DNA from: Luteolibacter rhizosphaerae
Lineage (GTDB): Bacteria > Verrucomicrobiota > Verrucomicrobiia > Verrucomicrobiales > Akkermansiaceae
DNA: 64,000 nt
Direction: 5' to 3'
Assembly (NCBI RefSeq): GCF_025950095.1
Contig: NZ_JAPDDR010000001.1
Coordinates: 434,001-498,000 of the forward strand
Numbering within the stretch: the first letter of the stretch is position 1; every line of letters starts with the position of its first letter. A program made the translations under genes and the position numbers. Below are positions 18,544-28,048 of the stretch, piece after piece. Below the pieces are notes generated by a model. It worked only from the letters and a program-made list of their open reading frames with translations. It was not told the origin of the DNA and searched no databases.

Positions 18544-18579
18544 CGGAGGGGGGAGTCCGTGGTGCCGGTGCCAAACCAT

Positions 18580-18877
18580 AGGGAAATTTAGCGGGAAAGA
18601 ACAACTTTCCCGTATCTACGCGATCACGTGGCGGCGGGAACACCGGGGGAAGCGGGTTCCAAGCCAGTCGAAGGCGGCAGCTTTCGGGTCTGAAATTGAG
18701 GTTCCGGACGAAATGTGTCCGGTGGAAAATGTTCGGCCAGTGAACTTTGCTTGGAATGCGAAACAAATGTTGTAAGACAGGGTTCAAGCTCAGCGTAGGC
18801 CCGGATGAAGTGTCATCCACCCTTGGTGGTTTGACTCTGCGTACCCCAGCGCCTAGTCTTCTCAGTACCCCAAACCC
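18580..18877. other. divergent intergenic region between the synthetase and the DUF1549 operon
   Basis: About 300 bases without a gene. It holds the promoter of the DUF1549 operon near its right end and an inverted repeat, CCGGAC (18704-18709) and GTCCGG (18717-18722) around a 7-base loop, which may be an operator or RNA hairpin. No convincing promoter for the synthetase was seen. Confidence 0.5.
18831..18859 (+). promoter_or_regulatory. promoter of the DUF1549-DUF1501 operon
   Basis: TTGACT at 18831-18836 and TAGTCT at 18854-18859 with an ideal 17-base spacer. Transcription would begin near 18866, only about 12 bases before the ATG at 18878, so the messenger would have an almost leaderless 5' end with no room for a Shine-Dalgarno site. 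Confidence 0.5.
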
Positions 18878-20794
18878 ATGAAACCACCCACTTGCATCGT
18901 AGCCGCCTGCATGGTTGCAGGAATGTCCTCCGGCTTCGCGGCAGAAAAGCTCGCGAAGGCGGATGATCCCGCCTTCATCGCGAAGGCTGCCCGGGACATT
19001 GATGTCCACATCGCCTCTTGGTATAAAAAGCAAAAGCTGGAGGTGCCGCAGGTCACGGATGACGCGACCTTCCTGCGTCGCGTGTTCCTTGTGGCGATCG
19101 GCCGGATCCCGACGGGCGAAGAGGCCCGTGCATTCCTCGAGATTGATGATCCGGCGAAGCGGGTGCAGGTGATCGACTACTTGATGCAGTCGAAGGGTTA
19201 CTCGAGCAACATGACCAACTGGGTCTTCGACTTGCTGCGGGTGACCGATGGCCGGCCGGGTTTCCAAGGGAATTTCGAGCCCTACCGGAACTGGGTGCGC
19301 ACGGCGATGGAGAACAACATGCCGTGGGATGATTTCACCAACTCGCTGTTGGCCTCTGCGGGCGATGGCTGGGATCCGCAGACTGCGGCGGTGGGCTATT
19401 ACACCCGCGACCGTGGCATGCCGCTCGATAACCTGGCGAACTCGATGCGGGTGTTCCTCGGTTCGCGGATGGAGTGTGCGCAGTGCCACGATGATCCCTT
19501 CGGCTCCACCGAGCGACATGAGTTTTATGAGTTGGCCGCCTTCACGGAAGGCCAGGGCTCGGTCCGCCAGAACCACATGCGCAAGCTGTGGGACGAGGTG
19601 GGCGAGGCCGAGCGCCGCAACACCGTGGACTACGAGGTCGCGCAGGTGATGTGGGACGGCGTTTACGGCCTGAGCTTGGCTGGCGGTGGCGCGGGCAAGA
19701 TCGAGCTGCCTTCCGACTATCAGTATCGCGATGGCGAGCCGGGCGAGATGATCGGAGCCAAGACTCCCTTCGGCAAGACGGTGCGCATTTCCGACAAGCA
19801 GGAGAAGGCGGATGGTCGCAAGCAGCTGGCCGAGTGGGTGACCACGAAGACCGGCGAGCAATATGCTTCCGTAGCCGCGAACCGGATGTGGAAGCGCGTG
19901 ATGGGCCGCGGTGTGTATGAGCCCGTGGATGAATACAAGGAGACCAAGGCGCTCCATCATCCCGAGCTGATGCGCACGCTGGTCGAGCTGATGGTCGAGC
20001 TGGATTACGATCTGCGCGCTTTCCAGAAGGTGCTGCTGAATACGAAGACCTTCCAGTTCGTGCCGAACCCGCAGCCTTCCAAGGTGCCGGGGGGAGATGA
20101 CTTCCACGGTCGCCAGTTGACGCGCCTTTCGGCCGAGCAGCTTTGGGATTCGCTGATCACGCTGGCTGCCGGTGATCCGGACAAGATTCCGCGGCGCTCG
20201 CTGGATGACCGGATCTACGTGAACGGAAAGCCGGTTCTCGTCGGGAAGAAAACCATGGTTCAGGTCTCCAAGGAGGTGCTGGCTCTGGATTCCGAGCAGG
20301 GCGTGCGCGACTACTTCAACAAGCTCCTGTCCGAGGTGAAGTCCGGTGGCGGCGCGAGCGCGAGCTCCAGCGACGGCATGATGTCGATGAACGCGAAGAT
20401 CAACCGCTATGGCAAGGATTCGGCCGTGCGTGCCTCGGAGCTTCCGAGCCCGGCACCGCGCGAGCACCTGCTCTACCTCTTCGGTCAATCGGACCGCGTG
20501 GTGGTCGACGGTTCAAGCCGCGAGCCGAACGTGGGCCAGGTGCTCTCGCTCATGAACGGCTACGTTCAGACCCAACTCGTGAACAACACCGGTGCGGCGC
20601 TCTACAAGAGCCTCGAAGGTGCGACCACGGATGAGGAGAAGATCCGCCGCCTCTACGTCACCATCCTGAATCGTCCGCCCAGCACCGAAGAGATGGGCTG
20701 GATGAAAGAAGAAATGGTCAAGTCGAAGGACAATGGCCTCCGCAATATCGTTTCCGCGCTCGTGATGTCTTCCGAGTTCCTGTTCCTGCAATAA
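18878..20794 (+). CDS. DUF1549/DUF1553 domain protein
   Basis: A 638-residue secreted protein with signal peptide MKPPTCIVAACMVAGMSSGF. DUF1549 occupies roughly residues 40-245 (FLRRVFLVAIGRIPTGEEARAF, with MECAQCHDDPF carrying a CxxCH at 200-204), and DUF1553 the C-terminal half (VAANRMWKRVMGRG, SSEQLWDSL-like and LYVTILNRPPSTEEM). This pair of domains is abundant in Planctomycetes and Verrucomicrobia, usually beside a DUF1501 gene, as here 21 bases downstream. Larger relatives carry a cytochrome c domain at the N-terminus; this one lacks it but keeps one CxxCH. The molecular role is unsettled; links to polysaccharide or sulfated-compound use are proposed from context. Confidence 0.9.
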   Translation: MKPPTCIVAACMVAGMSSGFAAEKLAKADDPAFIAKAARDIDVHIASWYKKQKLEVPQVTDDATFLRRVFLVAIGRIPTGEEARAFLEIDDPAKRVQVIDYLMQSKGYSSNMTNWVFDLLRVTDGRPGFQGNFEPYRNWVRTAMENNMPWDDFTNSLLASAGDGWDPQTAAVGYYTRDRGMPLDNLANSMRVFLGSRMECAQCHDDPFGSTERHEFYELAAFTEGQGSVRQNHMRKLWDEVGEAERRNTVDYEVAQVMWDGVYGLSLAGGGAGKIELPSDYQYRDGEPGEMIGAKTPFGKTVRISDKQEKADGRKQLAEWVTTKTGEQYASVAANRMWKRVMGRGVYEPVDEYKETKALHHPELMRTLVELMVELDYDLRAFQKVLLNTKTFQFVPNPQPSKVPGGDDFHGRQLTRLSAEQLWDSLITLAAGDPDKIPRRSLDDRIYVNGKPVLVGKKTMVQVSKEVLALDSEQGVRDYFNKLLSEVKSGGGASASSSDGMMSMNAKINRYGKDSAVRASELPSPAPREHLLYLFGQSDRVVVDGSSREPNVGQVLSLMNGYVQTQLVNNTGAALYKSLEGATTDEEKIRRLYVTILNRPPSTEEMGWMKEEMVKSKDNGLRNIVSALVMSSEFLFLQ

Positions 20795-20815
20795 ACCCAG
20801 AACCCCTCCGCAATC

Positions 20816-22114
20816 ATGAATTCATCGGATTTCAACCGCTACGACGAGCTGACCCGCCGTCGGTTCATCTCGAACGCCGCGAAGATGTATCTCGGCGTGA
20901 ACCTGCTGCCCATGCTGGGCTCCAGCGTGGCGAGTGCCGCGCCTACCACTCCGGGCACGCCGAAGGCGAAGAACGTGATCTACCTCTACATGTCGGGCGG
21001 CATGAGCCACCTCGACACCTTCGACCCGAAGAAGAAGAAGGACGTGATGGGACCCACGGAAGCGATCGCGACCAAGGCGACCGACATCATGGTCGGCAAG
21101 TGGTTGCCCAAGACCGCGGACGTGATGGACAAGGTCTGCGTGGTCAACTCGATGACCTCGCGCCAGGGCGCTCACGAGCAGGGCACCTACATCATGCACA
21201 CCAGCTATGACATGCGTGGCACGGTGAAGCATCCCTCGCTGGGCGCCTGGGTGATGAAGCTGGGTGGCCGCCACAATCCGGAGATCCCGGGCTACGTGGC
21301 GATCGACTCCTCGCAGGAATACTCCGGCGGCGGTTTCTTCGGCGCCAAGTATGCGGCAGCCCCGATCGGCAGCCCGAACGACGGTCTGCAGGACTCGCGC
21401 AAGCCGGGCGGTGTTTCCCAAGAGGACTTCGACCGTCGTCTCTCCCTCGCGGACCGCCTCAACAAGCAATTCCACGGCCGCTATGACAATGCCGACGTGA
21501 AGGCTTACGAGGAGCTGTATCTGGAAGCCATCAAGCTGATGAACAGCAAGGATCTGAAGGCTTTCAACATCAAGGACGAGCAAGCCGCGACCCGCCAGCT
21601 CTACGGCAACGGTCGCTTCGCCCAAGGCTGCATGCTGGCCCGCCGCTTGGTGGAGCACGGTGTGCGCTTCGTGGAAGTGCAGCTCGGTGGCTGGGATACC
21701 CACTACGACAACTTTGCCGCCGTGGAAGGCCGTTGCAAGGAGCTCGATCAAGCCTATGCCGGTTTGCTCACCGACCTTGAGAAGCGTGGCATGCTGAAGG
21801 ATACGCTGGTCGTCGTGGCCACGGAATTCGGCCGCACGCCGGAGATCAAGACCGAGCACAACGATGGTCGCGACCACCACCCCGCAGCGTTCACCTGCTT
21901 GCTTGCAGGCGGTGGCGTGAAGGGCGGCTTCAAGTATGGCGAGACCGACGCAAGCGGTGACCGTGTGAAGGACAAGCCGGTGACCCCGCAGGACTTCAAT
22001 GCGACGATCGCTTATGCGCTCGGTGTGCCGCACGACCTCACGGTCATGTCGCCTTCCGGACGTCCCTTCCAGTTTGCCGACAAGGGCAAGCCGGTCATGG
22101 AGGTCTTCGCCTGA
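20816..22114 (+). CDS. DUF1501 domain protein with Tat signal
   Basis: A 432-residue protein of the DUF1501 family, part of the alkaline-phosphatase/sulfatase-like superfamily. The N-terminus has a twin-arginine motif (LTRRRFISNAAKMYLGVNLL), so it should be exported folded. Family blocks include NVIYLYMSGGMSHLDTFDPK, then VEVQLGGWDTHYDNF, VVVATEFGRTPEI and NDGRDHHPAAFTCLLAGGGVKGG. The conserved Asp and His residues suggest a metal site, but activity has not been established for the family. It pairs with the DUF1549 gene 21 bases upstream and is followed by a strong terminator, so the two form a complete transcription unit. Confidence 0.93.
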   Translation: MNSSDFNRYDELTRRRFISNAAKMYLGVNLLPMLGSSVASAAPTTPGTPKAKNVIYLYMSGGMSHLDTFDPKKKKDVMGPTEAIATKATDIMVGKWLPKTADVMDKVCVVNSMTSRQGAHEQGTYIMHTSYDMRGTVKHPSLGAWVMKLGGRHNPEIPGYVAIDSSQEYSGGGFFGAKYAAAPIGSPNDGLQDSRKPGGVSQEDFDRRLSLADRLNKQFHGRYDNADVKAYEELYLEAIKLMNSKDLKAFNIKDEQAATRQLYGNGRFAQGCMLARRLVEHGVRFVEVQLGGWDTHYDNFAAVEGRCKELDQAYAGLLTDLEKRGMLKDTLVVVATEFGRTPEIKTEHNDGRDHHPAAFTCLLAGGGVKGGFKYGETDASGDRVKDKPVTPQDFNATIAYALGVPHDLTVMSPSGRPFQFADKGKPVMEVFA

Positions 22115-22137
22115 TCCGGTTCAGGGTTTCAATCTCA

Positions 22138-22170
22138 AGCGCGCTTCCGGAAACGGAGGCGCGCTTTTTT
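22138..22170 (+). terminator. intrinsic terminator of the DUF1549-DUF1501 operon
   Basis: A 12-pair stem (AGCGCGCTTCCG with CGGAGGCGCGCT, including one G-T pair) is closed by a GAAA tetraloop and followed by six T. It lies 23 bases after the DUF1501 stop and may also serve the convergent esterase. Confidence 0.9.
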
Positions 22171-22205
22171 GTGCTGCGAGGAAGCCACGGTCGGCAGGCG
22201 AAAGC

Positions 22206-23804
22206 CTAGGGCTTTGACGAAGCTTCCTCGCGCTTACCGGCGAAGAAGGAATCCCAAGCCCTCATCCGCTTCGCGTAGGGCAAGCTTCCCATTCCGGTCT
22301 CCGTGCCGAAGAGCATGGCTCTCGGTGCTGACTTGGTGAAGGGAAACCATTCCGGCAATCCATCGCCATTCGGGTTTCCGTGTTTCGCAAAATTGACCCA
22401 GTAGCTGCTCAGGGTCTCGGCCGTCGCCTGGTCTTCCGACTGCGGAGTCTTGCTAAAGATTCCGGAGGCGGGCGGGTTGGCGAAGACGTAGGCGATCTCG
22501 GCCGCGTGGTTAGCGCCGTCAGACTCCGGATCGGGACGGTGGTCGAAGTAGTAAACGTAGGCATCGTTCTTGCCCTTCGTAGCCTGGAGTCCGGCCCAAG
22601 TCCACGTGTGCCAGGAGAAGGCGGCATCGGCAACCAACTGCTTGCGAGAGAGGGTAGCCTCCGCGCGCGAGGAATGGGGATACAGGGCGACAATTCCGTC
22701 GGCTGAATCCCCGAGTCTCTCACGTGCCTGCTTCACGAAATCCGCGGGGCTGACGCTGCCGAAGATGAACATCGCGGCCTCGTCCGAATTGTTGCCGATC
22801 AAGATCGGGGTGTCGTTGAAGCGGCCTCGCTGATAGAGTCCGTGGAGATCTCCGGGCAGGATCTTGCCGTCGAACACGGGCGCCGTTCCCGGTCCTCCAC
22901 TTGATGAAGTCGCGACAATCTTCTTCGCCGGGAGCGAGCGGGCTTCGGCGATGCTTCCGACACCGAGCTTTTTGAGAAACGCTTGGCCCTCGGCTTCTGC
23001 CGCTTGAAGGGTTTTGCTCATCGTGCCGGATTCCCCGAGCTTGCCCCCCGGAGCGAAGGATCCGCCGCTCTGGGCAATCGCGCGATGAAACAAGCCCTTC
23101 GCGAGCGGAGAGGAGGCGAGGTAAGCCACCGAGAAGGCACCTGCCGATTCGCCGAAGATCGTGATACAGCCGGGGTCACCTCCGAAGGAGGCGATGTTCT
23201 CTTTGACCCAGCGGAGTGCCGCGATCTGATCCAAGATACCGTAGTTGCCGGAAACTCCACCGGCTTCCTTGCCGAGTTCCGGGTGGGCGAGGAAGCCAAG
23301 CGGCCCGATCCGATAGTTGATCGTCACGATGACCGCCCCCTTGGATGCGAGCCGGGTGCCATCGTAGAGCGGCGTGGAGGAGGAGCCATTCATGAAGGCC
23401 CCGCCGTAGATCCAGACCATGACCGGGAGCTTGTCCGAGGCGGCACTCGCCTTGGTCCAGACATTCAGATGCAGGCAGTCCTCATTGAAGCGGTTGGGCA
23501 CACCCAAGAGAGCGGCGAGCGCCCTCCCTTGTTCGGGGGCAGGCCCGAAGTCCTTCGCTTGGCGAATGCCTTCCCACGGAAGGACGGCTTGGGGAGCTTT
23601 CCAGCGAAGCTCGCCTGTAGGCGGAGCGGCGAAGGGGATACCCTTGAACACCCGCATGCCATCTTCCATGACCTTGCCCTCGATGATCCCGCCGGTGACA
23701 CGAAGCTGGCCATCAGTAGCCGCATCCGCTTCCCATGCGATTGCACCAAAGGCGAGGAGCGCCAAAAGGCCGGATTGGAAAGCGGTGGAAGAATCGGATT
23801 TCAT
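22206..23804 (-). CDS. secreted type-B carboxylesterase
   Basis: A 532-residue alpha/beta hydrolase of the carboxylesterase/cholinesterase family, with a signal peptide (about 29 residues, ending EADAA). Landmarks are FKGIPFAAPPTGELRWKAP, the EDCLHLNVW box, the oxyanion loop YGGAFMNGSS, and the nucleophile elbow IFGESAGAFS with Ser ~220. The catalytic acid lies in NNSDEAAMF and the His in DGANHAAEIAYVF. It hydrolyses carboxylic esters outside the cytoplasm; the natural substrate is unknown. It is convergent with the DUF1501 operon. The GntR/LacI-type regulator starts about 1.2 kb upstream and is transcribed toward it, with 117 bases between them, so co-transcription is possible. Confidence 0.93.
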   Translation of the reverse strand: MKSDSSTAFQSGLLALLAFGAIAWEADAATDGQLRVTGGIIEGKVMEDGMRVFKGIPFAAPPTGELRWKAPQAVLPWEGIRQAKDFGPAPEQGRALAALLGVPNRFNEDCLHLNVWTKASAASDKLPVMVWIYGGAFMNGSSSTPLYDGTRLASKGAVIVTINYRIGPLGFLAHPELGKEAGGVSGNYGILDQIAALRWVKENIASFGGDPGCITIFGESAGAFSVAYLASSPLAKGLFHRAIAQSGGSFAPGGKLGESGTMSKTLQAAEAEGQAFLKKLGVGSIAEARSLPAKKIVATSSSGGPGTAPVFDGKILPGDLHGLYQRGRFNDTPILIGNNSDEAAMFIFGSVSPADFVKQARERLGDSADGIVALYPHSSRAEATLSRKQLVADAAFSWHTWTWAGLQATKGKNDAYVYYFDHRPDPESDGANHAAEIAYVFANPPASGIFSKTPQSEDQATAETLSSYWVNFAKHGNPNGDGLPEWFPFTKSAPRAMLFGTETGMGSLPYAKRMRAWDSFFAGKREEASSKP

Positions 23805-23921
23805 GTCGGCTGAGGTCTGCAGGGTGCTTGGATGATGCTCCCCGCAGGGGTACGATCGTCCCAGCCCTTCAGGTTACACGTTTCCCGCTTTTCCCGAAAC
23901 CGGCAAATCGTGGAGAGTGCC

Positions 23922-24998
23922 CTACCCTTTGAAGGTTCCGATGCTTCCTGCGGAGACATACTCCGGCATGATCGGGACCGAGCGGGTCTTACCCGGACCG
24001 TGACGAATCAGATCAAGCATGATGCGACCAAGCTGGCGACCGAAGGTCGCACCATCGGTGTGGTAGCGCGTGATCGAGGGGAAAGTGTAGTCGAAGTGGT
24101 CGTGATCCCAGGTCGCGATCACCGCGGCTTGGCCCGGCACGCGGATTCCTGCCGCCTGAAGATGACAGAGAACCGTGACGGCCACCTCCGAGGCGCTGAT
24201 CACGAAGCCGGTGGGACGGGGCTTCGCGGCGATCAATTGACGAACCGCTTTGGCAGCGGCTTGGGGCGGGGCATCATAGTTGACGATGCGAGCTCGAGAT
24301 CCGAGCCGACGGGCTTCCGTGACGAAAGCTTCGGACGACATGCGGTCGCCGAGGCTGGTGAGGTTCGCGATCAGGTAGACCATATCGCGGTAGCCCTTCG
24401 AGTGCAGCAAGCCAGCGGCATGGCGCGCCAAGGCGACCGAATCGGGATAGACACTGGCAAGCGGTAGCGAACCGTGGACCCGTCCCGCGATGGCGACGGG
24501 CCGGCGCCGCGCGGCGAACCATTGCTGAATCTGTTCGGTGGCATAGAAGAGAAGCCATCCCGCTGTGTCTGGCAAGGCGTCGAGCTGGGCGAGCCGCGAT
24601 GCAGAGAACGATTCGTAGATGCGGGGGTGATGTTCCTGCACCAAGCGCATGCCCGCAGCCCCGAAGATCTCGTTGAGGGTTTCATGCAGCACTTGCTCCG
24701 TGGTGCCGAAGACCGTGTCGAAAGGAGTAAGGATGCGGATGGTGCTCGCCGCGGCGACTTCGCGTTTTACCGGTTTCCTTCGTAGCCGGTGACGTTTGCC
24801 GTGCCCGCCCGGAACGATCCAGTTCTCCGCCGCGAGCTGGGCGAGTGCCTTGCGGAGAGTCATGCGGCTGACTTGGAAATCGCGGCAAAGATCCGCTTCG
24901 GTCGGCAGGATTTTCTCCCACCTCGAACCCAGGATGCCTTCCCGCAGCAGGGCGACGAGCTGATCGTGAACCGATATTCTGCGCGGCGTGGAGTGCAT
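23922..24998 (-). CDS. GntR-HTH/LacI-type ligand-binding transcriptional regulator
   Basis: A 358-residue regulator. Residues ~5-75 form a GntR winged helix (HDQLVALLREGILGSRWEKILPTEADLCRDFQVSRMTLRKALAQLAAENWIV), here given in words as the classic pattern with the LPTEADLCRDFQVSRMTLRK core. The rest (~85-358) is a periplasmic-binding-protein fold as in LacI/AraR proteins that sense sugars (VVAI-like strands, GYRDMVYLIANL, PTGFVISASEVAVTVLCHL, AVIATWDHDHFDYTFPSITRYHTD). The open frame runs further upstream to 25271, but the ATG at 24998 starts directly before the DNA-binding domain and just after a plausible promoter, so it is preferred. The target may be itself, the esterase downstream, or the protease genes it diverges from. 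Confidence 0.9.
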   Translation of the reverse strand: MHSTPRRISVHDQLVALLREGILGSRWEKILPTEADLCRDFQVSRMTLRKALAQLAAENWIVPGGHGKRHRLRRKPVKREVAAASTIRILTPFDTVFGTTEQVLHETLNEIFGAAGMRLVQEHHPRIYESFSASRLAQLDALPDTAGWLLFYATEQIQQWFAARRRPVAIAGRVHGSLPLASVYPDSVALARHAAGLLHSKGYRDMVYLIANLTSLGDRMSSEAFVTEARRLGSRARIVNYDAPPQAAAKAVRQLIAAKPRPTGFVISASEVAVTVLCHLQAAGIRVPGQAAVIATWDHDHFDYTFPSITRYHTDGATFGRQLGRIMLDLIRHGPGKTRSVPIMPEYVSAGSIGTFKG

Positions 24999-25010
24999 GC
25001 TAACGGATAG

Positions 25011-25039
25011 AATGTATAGCAAGTAGACAATTGAATCAA
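25011..25039 (-). promoter_or_regulatory. candidate promoter and operator of the GntR/LacI regulator
   Basis: Reading the minus strand, TTGATT (25039-25034) is 17 bases from TACATT (25016-25011), about 12 bases before the ATG. The spacer region overlaps an imperfect palindrome spanning 25011-25032 (halves AATGTATAG and, on the other strand, AATTGTCTAC), which could be an autoregulatory site. Confidence 0.35.
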
Positions 25040-25181
25040 CCCGATTCCCTATTGAGAGACGGCGGAATCGTGCAAAAGTGATCTTAACCCAAGTCCTGTC
25101 CTCCCCGATATGACTCGCCGCTTTTTGGTGCGGTATGTCGATATCGTCCTTTTGCGGAGAACCGTGCCTTTGCCCAAACCC

Positions 25182-28043
25182 ATGAAACCCTCCAAGCCTG
25201 CCGCTTACGGCATTCTTTGCGCCCTCGGGGTATCGGTCGCCGCGTATCTGCTGTGGCCTGCCAAGCCGCAATCGCTAGCCGGGATCGATGCGGCGGGAGA
25301 GAAGCTTTCCTCCCCGCTGAGCGGGCTTCCCTCTGAGGACTCGTCCGGTTCTGGTCCGGTCTTGTCCCAAGGGGAAGCCGCGAAGCATGTGCCGGATCGC
25401 GAACTCTTCGGCAGCGCTTGGAACACTTCGCCGCGCGAGACGCTCGCCGCTTTCGCCGCATGGGCGCAGCGTTACCGTGAGGCGAAGCCGGAAGCGCGGT
25501 CTGCGCTGCGGGAGGAGGGAATCGCGCTGGCAAAGGTCCGTCGCGAGGTGATGTCGGATCTCATCAGGAAAGATCCGCGGGAGGCGATCGCCAACACGCT
25601 GCCGGTGATCGTGCGCCAGCAGCTGCCGCAGGCCGTGCAGGATCTGTTGGAAGAGCGGGTGTCGGATCGCGGCGATATCTATCGCGTGATGGGCATCGCG
25701 GGCCCGGGAGAGAAAAAGGTGATCCCGACGGTAGAGCAAGCCCATGTCGGCAGCCGGGTTTTCCAAGCGCATCGTTATGGTGACCGGGCACTGACCCCCT
25801 CGCTGAAGGATGTCTCGGTGCACGGGATCACTCTCGATGGGCACCTGGCGATTCTCGACAGTCCGGTGCGGAAGATGGAAGAGGGCGAGACTGCCGCCGA
25901 GACGACCGAGGAATGCGTGGTGACCGGAGGCGTGACGGTGGTGCCGGAAGATCCGGCGACCCGGGAGACTCCGCCGGCGGAGGTGACGACGATGCTGGTG
26001 GGCAACCATGGTTACGAGCTGTGCTGCCCCTTCTGCGCGGAAGATTTCGAAACGCGGATGGAGCGCTTGGAGCGTCAGCACATGTCCGCGCTACAGGCGG
26101 TGGATGCGATTGCTGGCGATGCGGATACGCCGCGATCGCTTTCCTCCAGCGGGGTGAATGGCAGTGCCGACTATCCGGGCAAGCCGCCGAGCTGGCTGAC
26201 GCAGGGGACGAACACGATGATCGTCATGCGGGTCGATTTCCCGGATCATCCTTACTGCAACTTCAGCGAGCAGTATCTCACCGATCAGGTGAACTCGGTC
26301 GGCTGGATGATCAACCGCTTCTCCCACGGGAAATCGCAGCTTGCTGCGCCCACGGTAACGCCGGTGCTGCGGATGCCGAGAAACCGAGGGAGCTACGACA
26401 ACGGTGCCTACTGGGGCGACATCTTGAACGACGCGCGCAACGCGGCCTTCGCGCTGGGCTACAATCCCGACAGCTTCTCCTGCCGGACGATCGTGCACGA
26501 TGGATTCGTCAGCGGCGGTGCAGCCGGGTGGGGCGGTGGCGGTGCGATCTGGTGCAACGGCAACGCCTCCGATCGCCTGCTGGTGCATGAATACGGGCAC
26601 GTCTTCTGGTTGCCTCACGCCAATTCATGGCAGGCGAACGACGGCAACCCGCTTTCCGGCGGACGCTGGCATGTGGAGTATGGGGATGATAGCGACCCGA
26701 TGGGGAATGCCTGGGGAACCAGCGGCTTCAGCGACTACAATGCCTACTACAAGAATCTGCTCGGCTGGCTGCCCGATAGCGCGGTGGTGCCGGTGACGCA
26801 CTCGGGCACTTACCGGATCAACCAGTTCGACGGCTGGGGCGATTGGACCAAGCCGGTGGCGCTGAAGATCACGCGGGATAACGACTTGGACCTGTGGGTG
26901 ATGTTTCGCGGGGACGGAGTTCCGCAGGGCAACTACAATACGGGGGCTTACATCGTGGGCGTGAATGGCGAGCGCTTCGGGGATTCCCATGTGCTGGATT
27001 TCAATAGCCAGAACGACGGAACCTGGAACGCACCGCTGGCCCAAGGGCAGACCTGGACGGATGCGGCCTCCGGCATCTCGATCACCACCGCGGGGCGGAT
27101 GATGACCGACTGGCCACACCACATGTACGTGAAGGTGAACTTCGGTCCGGGCTACGTGCATGGCTACCGGGCGCTGGTGAACGGCGGGATCTACGGTCTG
27201 CGGAACAAGAGCTTCAACCAGTATCTCACCTCGCCGAACTTGAACGAAGGTGCCGAGCCCGTGGTGGCGGCCTACAGCGGAGCGACCAACCAGCAGTGGG
27301 TCGCCCAGCGCAACAGTGACGGCACTTACAGCCTGAAGCGGAACGGCTCGACCAATCTCTTTCTCGACGTGATGAACAACGGCGGGGGCAACTACACCGA
27401 GATCATCCAGTGGACCTGGAACGGTGGGGATGCCCAGCGCTGGGATGTGCTGAACTCCTGGGACGGCTATCTAAAGCTGCGGCACAAGGGCACCAACCAA
27501 CTGCTCTGTGCGGACACCGCGGGCGGCAACTATGGCGATGTGATCCAGTACGACGATTTCTCCGGCGACGAGCAGAAGTGGGAGCCTACCCTGATCGGCT
27601 TGAACAACGGGAACTACCGGCTGGTGCCGCGGCATGCGCAGACCCTGGGGCTGTCTTTACGAGCCCGAAGCAGTGCCTCTGGCACGCAGCTCGAGCAGCA
27701 GTTCTGGGCGGCGGGTGAATGGCAGCGCTGGACGATGCTGAACTTGGGAGGCGGGCAATTCCGGATCCATCCCCAAGGCAAACCCGAGGTTACGCTCGGG
27801 ATCCAAGGCGGCAGCACCGCGGAGGGGGCCAAGGCAGTGCTGGAGCCCTATACGGGTGCGAACTCGCAGAAGTTCACCTTCGTCTCCACGGGCATGGGCT
27901 TCGTGCGGCTGACGCCGGTGCACGCGCCGGCGATGTGTCTCGACGTCTCCGGCGGCAGTTCGTCGGCAGGCACGGACATCCAGCAGTGGACCTATCTCGG
28001 CGGAAACAACCAACAATGGCGCTTCATCGACTCCGACCTCTGA
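25182..28043 (+). CDS. secreted gametolysin-like (M11) metalloprotease with ricin-type lectin tail
   Basis: A 953-residue protein. The ATG at 25182 (MKPSKPAAYGILCALGVSVAAYLLW) begins a signal or anchor segment; the frame extends to 25110 but adds a basic stretch before it. Residues ~30-330 are a pro-region. The zinc protease core has HEYGHVFWLPH (first His ~469; pattern HExxHxxxxxH) and downstream EYGDDSDPMGNAWG, which matches the EYGDxxDxMG Met-turn of M11-like enzymes. From ~660 to the end there are two or more beta-trefoil units with QxW-type signatures (NQQWVAQ, AQRWDVL, EQKWEP, NQQWRF), expected to bind carbohydrate. A pair CCPFC occurs in the pro-region. The next gene starts 5 bases after its stop, and a paralogue lies 2.8 kb downstream. 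Confidence 0.88.
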   Translation: MKPSKPAAYGILCALGVSVAAYLLWPAKPQSLAGIDAAGEKLSSPLSGLPSEDSSGSGPVLSQGEAAKHVPDRELFGSAWNTSPRETLAAFAAWAQRYREAKPEARSALREEGIALAKVRREVMSDLIRKDPREAIANTLPVIVRQQLPQAVQDLLEERVSDRGDIYRVMGIAGPGEKKVIPTVEQAHVGSRVFQAHRYGDRALTPSLKDVSVHGITLDGHLAILDSPVRKMEEGETAAETTEECVVTGGVTVVPEDPATRETPPAEVTTMLVGNHGYELCCPFCAEDFETRMERLERQHMSALQAVDAIAGDADTPRSLSSSGVNGSADYPGKPPSWLTQGTNTMIVMRVDFPDHPYCNFSEQYLTDQVNSVGWMINRFSHGKSQLAAPTVTPVLRMPRNRGSYDNGAYWGDILNDARNAAFALGYNPDSFSCRTIVHDGFVSGGAAGWGGGGAIWCNGNASDRLLVHEYGHVFWLPHANSWQANDGNPLSGGRWHVEYGDDSDPMGNAWGTSGFSDYNAYYKNLLGWLPDSAVVPVTHSGTYRINQFDGWGDWTKPVALKITRDNDLDLWVMFRGDGVPQGNYNTGAYIVGVNGERFGDSHVLDFNSQNDGTWNAPLAQGQTWTDAASGISITTAGRMMTDWPHHMYVKVNFGPGYVHGYRALVNGGIYGLRNKSFNQYLTSPNLNEGAEPVVAAYSGATNQQWVAQRNSDGTYSLKRNGSTNLFLDVMNNGGGNYTEIIQWTWNGGDAQRWDVLNSWDGYLKLRHKGTNQLLCADTAGGNYGDVIQYDDFSGDEQKWEPTLIGLNNGNYRLVPRHAQTLGLSLRARSSASGTQLEQQFWAAGEWQRWTMLNLGGGQFRIHPQGKPEVTLGIQGGSTAEGAKAVLEPYTGANSQKFTFVSTGMGFVRLTPVHAPAMCLDVSGGSSSAGTDIQQWTYLGGNNQQWRFIDSDL

Positions 28044-28048
28044 AACCC

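Noticed and set aside
12703-18579. Iron-siderophore role for the synthetase.
   Set aside because: No siderophore transporter, TonB receptor, salicylate or hydroxamate gene is nearby, and a FAAL start points to a fatty acyl product.
18407-20488. A 693-codon minus-strand open frame over the DUF1549 gene and the synthetase start.
   Set aside because: It runs antisense to a well-recognised DUF1549 protein and is rich in His, Arg and Leu as expected from a shadow.
24999-25271. A longer N-terminus for the GntR/LacI regulator.
   Set aside because: It covers the promoter region and adds 91 residues with no fold before the DNA-binding domain.
27719-28048. A longer N-terminus for the LamG protein.
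   Set aside because: It lies inside the protease gene and is not protein-like; the ATG at 28049 begins a signal peptide.
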